A DNA stretch of 7,283 nucleotides. Origin: an uncultured Archangium sp. Its GTDB lineage: Bacteria; Myxococcota; Myxococcia; Myxococcales; Myxococcaceae. Positions within the stretch are counted from its first letter, which is position 1. Each line of letters begins with the position of its first letter. Positions 1-5,146 of this stretch are shown here, piece after piece. The stretch covers positions 1 through 7,283 of the forward strand of contig CALNBU010000608.1 of NCBI GenBank assembly GCA_937875615.1, given 5' to 3'. The notes beneath the pieces were generated by a model, which was given only the letters and a program-made list of their open reading frames with translations, had not been told where the DNA came from and did not search any database. Position numbers and translations under genes: made by a program.

Positions 1-1
1 G

Positions 2-394
2 CCCCCCGAGGAGCCCTCGCGGGGCTTCTTCACGCCGGGGCGGGTGGTGGGGTTGGTGTTGTTGGGGGTGGGCGCCGGGCTCGCCACCGCCGGCATCGTG
101 GTGCTGCCGGGGGGCGACGAAGATCGCGACGGCATCTCCGACCGCCAGCGGCTCGAGAACCTGCGTCAGCCCGACGGCCGCTTCGGCACCAGCACCCGGA
201 CCCGCAACGAGGCGGCGCGTCTGCTGTCGCTCACCGAGGTCGCGACCACCAGCGGCAGCGCGCTGTTGGCGGGCGGCGTGGGTGCGCTGCTGGGCGGCGT
301 GCTCTGCCTCCTCTTCTTCCCGCCGGAGGCGCCGCAGGTGTCGGTGGCGCCGACCGCGGGGGGCGCGCAGCTCAGCCTGAGCGGTCGGTTCTGA
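2..394 (+). CDS. Membrane protein, C-terminal part (5' end outside window)
   Basis: The frame is open to the left edge, so only the last 130 residues are visible and the internal GTG codons near 44 need not be the start. The visible part begins with a Pro/Glu-rich linker, followed by a hydrophobic segment (about residues 15-35 of the fragment). A hydrophilic stretch comes next, containing the Asp-rich loop GDEDRDGISD (38-47), then a second Gly/Ala/Leu-rich segment (85-106) and a short tail ending in GGAQLSLSGRF. Two TM segments plus a tail of this type recall the C-termini of large myxobacterial PEGA- or TPR-containing membrane proteins; that comparison is from memory, and no such domain is in view. 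The loop resembles a DxDxDG calcium-binding loop. The stop at 392-394 is one base from the stop of the convergent gene. Function is unknown; the coding call is good, the family call weak. Confidence 0.7.
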   Translation, partial: PPEEPSRGFFTPGRVVGLVLLGVGAGLATAGIVVLPGGDEDRDGISDRQRLENLRQPDGRFGTSTRTRNEAARLLSLTEVATTSGSALLAGGVGALLGGVLCLLFFPPEAPQVSVAPTAGGAQLSLSGRF

Positions 395-395
395 C

Positions 396-755
396 TCAGG
401 CGCTGGTGGGGCTGGTCAGCCGCGCCTTGATGCCGAGGCGCTCCAGTTCGCCATTCAGCCGCCCGGTGAGCATCAACGCCCACATGCGCCAGTCGGAGAT
501 GAAGCTCCACAGCGGGTAGGTGAAGGTCGCGGGCCGGTTCTTCTCGATGAAGAAGTGGCTCACCCAGGCGAAGGCGTAGCCCGAGAGCAGCGCGCCCAGC
601 ACGTACGACGGCGCCAGGTACACCACCGCCATCACCAGGTTGAGCACCGCGAGGCTGGTGCCCACGAAGTGCCACCAGCGGGTGGCCGGCAGCGAGTGCT
701 CGCCGAGGTAGAAGGGCCAGAAGGCTTCGTAGGTGGTGATGGTCTTGTCGCTCAT
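396..755 (-). CDS. Mpo1-like (DUF962) small membrane protein
   Basis: A 119-residue protein matching the DUF962/Mpo1-like family in size and motif order. It has FYLGEH near the N-terminus (His20), RWWHFVG (His29), two hydrophobic segments (about 33-48 and 50-66), then WVSHFFIEKNRPATF (His67) and a further aromatic/hydrophobic stretch (about 80-96). Yeast Mpo1, the characterised member, is an iron-dependent dioxygenase acting on 2-hydroxy fatty acids in membranes. The conserved His residues here are consistent with metal binding, but the bacterial substrate is unknown. The start ATG overlaps the stop of the upstream small gene as ATGA (752-755), so the two are probably translationally coupled. 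There is no strong Shine-Dalgarno of its own. Family assignment is confident; catalytic activity is inferred. Confidence 0.85.
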   Translation of the reverse strand: MSDKTITTYEAFWPFYLGEHSLPATRWWHFVGTSLAVLNLVMAVVYLAPSYVLGALLSGYAFAWVSHFFIEKNRPATFTYPLWSFISDWRMWALMLTGRLNGELERLGIKARLTSPTSA

Positions 756-997
756 TTGGGGAAGATCTTCCGGAAGAGGCCGACCAGGCCCAGGTCATTG
801 ACAGGCTTGAGCTCGTTCACCGACGGGCGCTCCTTGTTGTCGGGCAGCACCATGGCGGACTTCTTCTTGAGCTTCGACCGGCTGGGGTCGAGCGACATGG
901 TGCTGAACTCATCTTCGCCTTCGTACGACACCTGCGCGCGCGGGCGCCCGCCGGGGGTGGAGGGCGCGGAGCCATTGGGGAGTTTGCTGGCAGCCAT
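752..997 (-). CDS. Small hypothetical protein, coupled to Mpo1-like gene
   Basis: An 81-residue protein I do not recognise. It begins MAASKLPNGS, continues through a Pro/Gly/Arg-rich, probably disordered N-terminus, and has an acidic patch (YEGEDEF), a basic run (SKLKKKSAM) and a C-terminal segment ending GLFRKIFPK that could form a short amphipathic helix. No TM segment or signal peptide is visible. The ATG at 997 is preferred because GGTGAG lies 7 bases upstream of it (1005-1010) and matches the 16S tail; an in-frame ATG at 1012 would add MVRIP. Its stop overlaps the Mpo1-like start by 4 bases, so the two form one transcription unit. Coding is supported by this junction and by codon-position GC bias. 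Confidence 0.6.
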   Translation of the reverse strand: MAASKLPNGSAPSTPGGRPRAQVSYEGEDEFSTMSLDPSRSKLKKKSAMVLPDNKERPSVNELKPVNDLGLVGLFRKIFPK

Positions 998-1004
998 AGG
1001 AATT

Positions 1005-1010
1005 CTCACC
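1005..1010 (-). promoter_or_regulatory. Candidate ribosome binding site GGTGAG
   Basis: GGTGAG on the minus strand, 7 bases before the ATG at 997. It favours that start over the upstream in-frame ATG at 1012, which is preceded only by GGGGAA. Confidence 0.4.
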
Positions 1011-1053
1011 ATAGCGCAAGTTCCCCAAAAGATTGACCGGCCACACCTCGCAT

Positions 1054-1058
1054 GGGAG
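1054..1058 (+). promoter_or_regulatory. Candidate ribosome binding site GGGAG
   Basis: GGGAG lies 8 bases before an in-frame GTG (1067) and 11 bases before the ATG at 1070. The upstream in-frame ATG at 1052 overlaps this site and has no Shine-Dalgarno of its own, so translation of the lipoprotein gene most likely begins at 1067 or 1070. Confidence 0.45.
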
Positions 1059-1069
1059 CTTTCGCCGTG

Positions 1070-1402
1070 ATGTCGGCACCTTCCAGAACCCGGTGGCTGG
1101 CCCTGACGCTCGGCGCGCTGTCGTGCGGGCCGGTGCAGTCGACCGCCTACCTCATCGACACCGAGACCATGTTGGAGGCCGCGCGCACGGCGCAGGCCGA
1201 CAAGCTGGCCCCGTACGAGTGGACCGCGGCGAATCTCTACCTCGTGAAGGCCAAGGAAGAGGTGGGCTACTCCGACTTCGAGCAGGCGGTGGACTACGCG
1301 AAGAAGGCGGTCGGCTTCGCCACCCGGGCGCGCGACGTGGCGGTGAGCGCCGCGAAGCAGGGCCGCGACGAGGAGCCTGAGACGCCGGTGCTGACGCCAT
1401 GA
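1070..1402 (+). CDS. DUF4398-domain lipoprotein
   Basis: A 110-residue lipoprotein. A basic start (SRTRW) and hydrophobic core lead to GALSC, giving lipidation at Cys19; Ala at -3 is permitted but not the commonest residue. The mature part is helical and carries the DUF4398 pattern: LAPYEWTAANLYLVKAKEE (about 48-66), then YSDFEQAVDYAKKAVGFA, ending in a charged low-complexity tail. In this family, short helical lipoproteins lie beside OmpA-domain proteins in Gram-negative envelopes; the molecular role is not known. An in-frame ATG at 1052 is possible but lacks a ribosome site. The stop overlaps the next start as ATGA (1399-1402), linking it to the OmpA lipoprotein downstream, which carries a similar helical domain. 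It is probably periplasmic, anchored to the inner or outer membrane. Confidence 0.82.
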   Translation: MSAPSRTRWLALTLGALSCGPVQSTAYLIDTETMLEAARTAQADKLAPYEWTAANLYLVKAKEEVGYSDFEQAVDYAKKAVGFATRARDVAVSAAKQGRDEEPETPVLTP

Positions 1403-2574
1403 GGGCGGGGCTCGTCTGGCTGACCTTGTTGGGCTTCGCGTGCCACAGCGGCCCGCAGATTCGCGCCTCGGGCGAGGTGATTCAGACCGACATCGAGCGG
1501 GCGCGGCGGAGCAACGCGCTCAAGTGCGCGCCGCGGGAGCTGGCGCAGGCCGAGGCGAACCTCGACTTCGTCTTCGGCGAGCTGGATCAGGGCAACTCCC
1601 AGCGCGCGTGGGAGCACGCGAACCTGGCTGAGAAGTACGCCAAGAAGGCGGTGTCGCTCTCGCGCGACTGCGCGCCGAAGCAGGTGGTGGTGCGCGAGCA
1701 GCCGCAGTTGGTGGTGAAGATCGATGAGACCGACAAAGACGGTGACGGCGTGCTGGACAAGGACGACCGCTGCCCGTCGCTCCCCGGGCCCGCCGAGAAC
1801 CAGGGCTGCCCCCGAGAGGCGCCGAAGGATCGCGACGGCGACGGCATCATCGACACCCTCGACCAGTGCCCCGACCAGCCGGAGGACTTCGACGGCTTCC
1901 AGGATGAAGACGGCTGTCCGGATGTCGACAACGACAACGACGGCATCCTCGACACCGCCGACAAGTGCCCCAACGAGGCGGGGCCGCTGCAGAACCTGGG
2001 GTGCCCCATCGTCGACCGGGACGGCGACGGGTTGAACGACGACGTCGATCAGTGCCCCAACGAGCCTGAGGACAAGGACGGCTTCCAGGACGAAGACGGC
2101 TGCCCGGACCTCGACAACGACGGCGACGGCGTGCCGGATGATCAAGACGACTGCCCGATGGACCCCGGCCCGGCCGACAACAAGGGCTGTCCGCGCAAGT
2201 ACTCGCTGGTGGCGGTGACGAAGGACCGCATCGAGATCAAGAAGCAGATCAAGTTCGCCACCGGCAGCCACAAGATCATCGGGAAGGAGAGCGAGCTCAT
2301 CCTCAACGAGGTGGCGCAGGCGCTGAACGACAACCAGCAGATCAAGAAGATCCGCGTCGAGGGGCACACCGACGCCCAGGGCAGCGACGCGTCGAACCTC
2401 AAGTTGTCGCAGCGTCGGGCCGACTCGGTGATGGCGGCGCTCATCCAGCGTCAGGTCAGCCCTTCGCGCATGGAGGCCGTGGGCTTCGGTGAGAGCAAGC
2501 CCATCGCCACCAACTCCACCGCCGCGGGGCGCGCGGAGAACCGCCGCACCGAGTTCAACATCGTCGAACAGTAG
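1399..2574 (+). CDS. OmpA-family lipoprotein with thrombospondin type 3 repeats
   Basis: A 391-residue envelope protein. A short signal ends in LLGFAC (lipidated Cys15). Residues about 25-90 form a DUF4398-like helical domain (RELAQAEANLDF, then RAWEHANLAEKYAKKAV) similar to the one in the preceding gene. Residues 112-265 contain five thrombospondin type 3 repeats, each with a DxDGDG-type calcium loop and paired Cys-Pro motifs. Residues 277-391 are an OmpA C-terminal domain with GHTDAQGS and LSQRRADSV. Asp325 and Arg340 are spaced 15 apart like the peptidoglycan-binding Asp/Arg pair of Acinetobacter OmpA. The expected role is a calcium-stiffened spacer holding the outer membrane to the wall. 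The start overlaps the previous stop by four bases, so the two lipoproteins are probably co-translated. The family call is firm; the exact structural role is inferred. Confidence 0.93.
   Translation: MRAGLVWLTLLGFACHSGPQIRASGEVIQTDIERARRSNALKCAPRELAQAEANLDFVFGELDQGNSQRAWEHANLAEKYAKKAVSLSRDCAPKQVVVREQPQLVVKIDETDKDGDGVLDKDDRCPSLPGPAENQGCPREAPKDRDGDGIIDTLDQCPDQPEDFDGFQDEDGCPDVDNDNDGILDTADKCPNEAGPLQNLGCPIVDRDGDGLNDDVDQCPNEPEDKDGFQDEDGCPDLDNDGDGVPDDQDDCPMDPGPADNKGCPRKYSLVAVTKDRIEIKKQIKFATGSHKIIGKESELILNEVAQALNDNQQIKKIRVEGHTDAQGSDASNLKLSQRRADSVMAALIQRQVSPSRMEAVGFGESKPIATNSTAAGRAENRRTEFNIVEQ
1828..2199 (+). repeat. Two tandem 186-bp units encoding thrombospondin type 3 repeats
   Basis: Residues 144-205 and 206-267 of the OmpA lipoprotein align without gaps with a period of exactly 62 codons. 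Each unit holds one long repeat (containing DGFQDEDGCPD) and one short repeat (GP..N.GCP). A further short-type repeat precedes them at 1732-1817. Base identity is highest around GGCTTCCAGGA.GAAGACGG (near 1897 and 2083). This suggests growth of the stalk by duplication of a two-repeat unit. Confidence 0.75.
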
Positions 2575-2591
2575 CCGTCGGTGAGGGGCGG

Positions 2592-2609
2592 GCCTCCGCA
2601 GCCGGAGGC
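2592..2609. terminator. Hairpin between convergent genes, possible terminator
   Basis: A perfect 7-bp stem, GCCTCCG/CGGAGGC, with loop CAGC lies in the only gap (2575-2608) between the convergent OmpA lipoprotein gene and the ABC operon. Its last base touches the minus-strand TAG stop (2609-2611). There is no T-run on either side, so intrinsic termination is uncertain; it could work in either direction. Confidence 0.35.
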
Positions 2610-3451
2610 TACTCGCGCAGGCGGAGGTCCACCGGGCGCGACGTCTGCTGCGGAGCGGCCACGTCGGCGATGGGCTCGAAGCGATTGCCCATGATGGCCT
2701 CGGTGTCCTTCACCGACTGCTGGACGGCGTCGACGCCGGTGAGCAGATCGTCGAGCTGCTCGTTCATCTGGTCGGGGCTGGTCATGGTCAGCGCCTGGTC
2801 GCGCAGCAACCGGACCGAGTTCTCGATGAGGTTCATCTGACCGCGGGCGCGGGCGAGGAAGGTCTCGATGTCCTTGATGGTGAGGAGGCGCTTCTCGAGC
2901 ACCACGACGTTCTTCCCCGCCAGCTCGCGCACCGAGGCGTCCTCGGACTTCTCCTGCAGCTTGTTCTGTTGTTCGACCTGGCGCTTGAGCTCGAACACGT
3001 TCACCGCGTGCAGGTACGACTCCGCGCGCTGGCAGGCCGCGGCCAGGCGCACGAAGCTGACGTGTAGCTGAGAGAGCTTCTCCAGCTCGCTCGACATCAA
3101 GATGGCCTGGAAGCTGGGGTTGTGCTGCACGTCGCGTTCGATCTCCCGGCGCAGCTCGTCGAGGGCCTTGGCGCGCTGCCACTCCCGCTCCGGCAGCTCG
3201 GCCATCAGCTTCTCGACGCGCGCCCGGTCCTCTTTCTCCCGCTCCTGTCGCGCCGACTCCCGCACCGCTCGCTGAAAGGGCTTGAGGTCCGGGCCCGTCA
3301 CCAGCCACAGCGCCTCGAGGCCCAGCGCGCCGAGCGCGATGAGCCAGTCTCCGGAGAGCAGCGACGCGGTCGCCGCCCCGCCCAGCAACGAGAGGTTGTA
3401 GACGTTGAAGAACGCCGCCTTCAGGTAGTTGGGCGCACGGGGCGGAGTCAT
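2609..3451 (-). CDS. Two-TM membrane protein with long cytosolic coiled coil
   Basis: A 280-residue protein of a family I cannot name. Two closely spaced hydrophobic segments (about 14-32 and 36-53) are joined by the short turn SGDW, forming a membrane hairpin with the N-terminal Lys11 and the long C-terminal part inside. The rest is charged and almost wholly helical: a basic/acidic stretch at 58-110 (QEREKEDRARVEKL), heptad-like regions to about 250 (FELKRQVEQQNKLQEKSE, VVLEKRLLTIKDIETFL), and a disordered tail. It is the last gene of the ABC operon, 7 bases after the ATPase stop with no strong ribosome site, so translation is probably coupled. A cytosolic coiled coil beside an ABC ATPase suggests a scaffold or regulator, but this is inference. 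An XpaC-like or other stress-operon membrane protein is an untested alternative. Confidence 0.85.
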   Translation of the reverse strand: MTPPRAPNYLKAAFFNVYNLSLLGGAATASLLSGDWLIALGALGLEALWLVTGPDLKPFQRAVRESARQEREKEDRARVEKLMAELPEREWQRAKALDELRREIERDVQHNPSFQAILMSSELEKLSQLHVSFVRLAAACQRAESYLHAVNVFELKRQVEQQNKLQEKSEDASVRELAGKNVVVLEKRLLTIKDIETFLARARGQMNLIENSVRLLRDQALTMTSPDQMNEQLDDLLTGVDAVQQSVKDTEAIMGNRFEPIADVAAPQQTSRPVDLRLRE

Positions 3452-3458
3452 CGCGTTG

Positions 3459-4280
3459 CTAGAGCCCCACGCGGATGTTGCCGCGCACGTTCGAGCTGTG
3501 GAGCAGCTCCAGCACGTGGTTCTCGACCTGCTTGAACTGCGCGCTCTGCTTCACCGTCGCGTCGCGGCTCTCGAAGGCGGGCACCTCGATGCGGTGGAGG
3601 ACATGCGCCGGCCGGTGCGAGAGCACGAAGATGACGTCGGCCAGGTACACCGCCTCCGCCACGTCGTGGGTGACGAAGAGCACCGTGTTGTCCTCGGTGC
3701 GCAGCACGTCGAGCATGGTGGTCTGCATGCCCCAGCGGGTCTGCGGGTCGAGCGCGCCGAAGGGCTCGTCCATCAAGATGAGCCGGGGCTGATTCACCAG
3801 CGTCCGCGCGATGGCCACGCGTTGCTTCATGCCACCCGACAGCTGCTTGGGCAGCGAGTCGGCGAAGTCCTTGAGGCCCACCTTCTCGATGATGGCCAGG
3901 GCCTTCGCCTTCCGCTCTTCGCGGCCGACGCCCTGCAGCTCGAGGCCGTACTCCACGTTCTGCCGCACCGTGCGCCAGGCGAAGGAGGTGTAGCTCTGGA
4001 ACACCATGCCGCGGTCGCGGCCGGTGCCCTCTACCGGCTTGCCGTCGATGCGGACGCTGCCGGAGTCGGGCGGGAGCAGCCCGGCCACCGCCTTGAGGAT
4101 GGTGCTCTTCCCGCAGCCCGAGGGGCCGAGGAACACCGCCAGCTCGCCGATGCCCGGCTTGTTGGCGATGGTGAGGTTGACGTCGTCCACCGCCTGCACG
4201 GTGCGGCCCTTGCGGTCGGTGTACGAGATGTAGAGCTCCTTGAGCTCCAGCTTCGGGATGTCGCCTGCGATCTCAGGCAT
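3459..4280 (-). CDS. ABC transporter ATP-binding protein, nitrate/sulfonate/taurine type
   Basis: A 273-residue ABC ATPase with all catalytic motifs: Walker A GPSGCGKST (52-60), Q-loop Gln95 in FQSYTSFAWRTVRQNV, signature LSGGM (147-151), Walker B LILMDEP with Glu172, D-loop ALD (176-178) and switch His205. The order and the SYTSF.W.TV Q-loop fit the NrtD/SsuB/TauB group that powers import with one permease and one periplasmic binding protein. The segment before Walker A (IANKPGIGELAVF) looks a few residues longer than usual. The start is set by GGAG (4289-4292) 8 bases before the ATG at 4280; a TTG at 4298 is less likely. Its start overlaps the frame-restored permease stop by 8 bases (4273-4280). 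The substrate cannot be read from this subunit. Confidence 0.93.
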   Translation of the reverse strand: MPEIAGDIPKLELKELYISYTDRKGRTVQAVDDVNLTIANKPGIGELAVFLGPSGCGKSTILKAVAGLLPPDSGSVRIDGKPVEGTGRDRGMVFQSYTSFAWRTVRQNVEYGLELQGVGREERKAKALAIIEKVGLKDFADSLPKQLSGGMKQRVAIARTLVNQPRLILMDEPFGALDPQTRWGMQTTMLDVLRTEDNTVLFVTHDVAEAVYLADVIFVLSHRPAHVLHRIEVPAFESRDATVKQSAQFKQVENHVLELLHSSNVRGNIRVGL

Positions 4281-5146
4281 CGCTCTCTCTCCAGGCAAAC
4301 AGCAGGCGGTTCGCGCCGCGGATGGCGAGGTCGCTCAGGATGCCGATGACCCCCACCACCAGGATGCCGGCGAAGCTCCACTCGGGCCGCGCGTAGCAGT
4401 GGCGGTCGCTCGGCGAGGCGGAGGATGGCGCCGATGCCATCGGTGGCGTTCACGATCTCCGCGAGGATGATGTAGGTCCAGGCGATGGCGTTCATCACCC
4501 GGAAATTGTCGAAGATCTGAGGCAGCGCGGCGGGGATGAGCACGGTGCGGATGACCTGCCCCTTCGTCGCCCCCAGGGTGAAGGCCGTCTGCACCAGGTC
4601 ATCGGGCACCAGGCGGATGGCGTCGACCACCGCCGGCAGCAGGTACACCACCGTCCCGAGGAAGAGGAAGGCCACCTTCTGGGTCTCGTCGATGCCGAAC
4701 CAGAGGATCAGCAGCGGGATGAACGCGGTGATGGGCAGGTAGCGCATCGGCGCCACGATGGGCTCGAAGATGCGGTTGATGAGCTCGAAGCTCCCCATGG
4801 CGATGCCCAGCGGCACCGCCACCGCGATGGACAGCGCGAAGGCCTTGAGGATGCGCAGGCCGGACACCGCCACCGAGCCCAGCAGGTCCTTCTCGAAGAC
4901 CAGGTAGAGCAGGCTCTTGAGCACCGCGTCGGGCGGCGGCAGCAGCGCCGGGCTCACCAGCGCCTCCAGGCCGCCGTTGCCCTTGTCGACCTGGACGTAG
5001 GTCATCAGACACCACGCGCCGAGCAGCAGCGCGAGGCTGAGCAACGACGCCAGCCGGGCGGCGCCGGAGGAGATGGGGGTCCTCAACCCCCACAGGGCGG
5101 GCTTGCGCGACGCGGGCTTGGGTTTGCCCGCGCCGTCACTCGGCAT
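4273..5146 (-). CDS. ABC transporter permease (NitT/TauT type), apparent frameshift near the 3' end
   Basis: A binding-protein-dependent permease of the SsuC/TauC/NrtB group. It has a TM segment at 31-50, a proline-rich stretch LVSPALLPPPDAV (63-75) typical of the family, further TM segments to about residue 232, and the cytosolic EAA loop around QTAFTLGATKGQVIRTVLIP (186-205) that contacts the ATPase. The starting frame reads well to ILRLAER (247) and then turns into an Arg/Pro/His-rich stretch that runs on across the ATPase gene to 4031. From about 4400 the expected C-terminus is in another frame: WSFAGILVVGVIGILSD, then RGANRLLFAWRESDA and a stop at 4273-4275. One extra base, or two missing, between 4378 and 4411 explains this; the repaired protein is about 290 residues, normal for the family. 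As written, the last TM segment is lost. The start overlaps the upstream stop by 11 bases. Confidence 0.85.
4289..4292 (-). promoter_or_regulatory. Ribosome binding site of the ABC ATPase gene
   Basis: GGAG on the minus strand with an 8-base spacer to the ATG at 4280. It fixes that start and lies inside the last codons of the permease, as expected for a coupled operon. Confidence 0.6.

Noticed and set aside
760..771. Perfect 12-bp palindrome GGAAGATCTTCC
   Set aside because: It lies within codons for RKIFP of the small protein and is explained by coding sequence; no second copy or operator context was seen.
998..1069. Divergent promoters between the small gene and the DUF4398 lipoprotein gene
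   Set aside because: TTGACC at 1033-1038 looks like a -35 box, but no matching -10 lies at the right distance on +. Nothing convincing is seen on - either, though a promoter must exist near here.
1294..2367. A 357-codon open frame on - across the OmpA lipoprotein gene
   Set aside because: Its Val/Leu/Arg-rich repetitive translation mirrors the thrombospondin repeats on the other strand; no independent coding signal.
4031..4272. Extension of the permease frame across the ATPase gene as a real 371-residue protein
   Set aside because: The tail is Ser/Arg-rich out-of-frame reading of the ATPase and lacks TM segments, while the neighbouring frame supplies the normal family C-terminus.
3429..4349. 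A 306-codon open frame on + opposite the ABC ATPase
   Set aside because: The minus strand carries all ABC ATPase motifs; the + frame is Val/His/Arg-rich shadow sequence.
4378..4411. Programmed ribosomal frameshifting in the permease
   Set aside because: I see no slippery heptamer, homopolymer run or clear downstream structure in the transition zone; mutation or sequence error is simpler.
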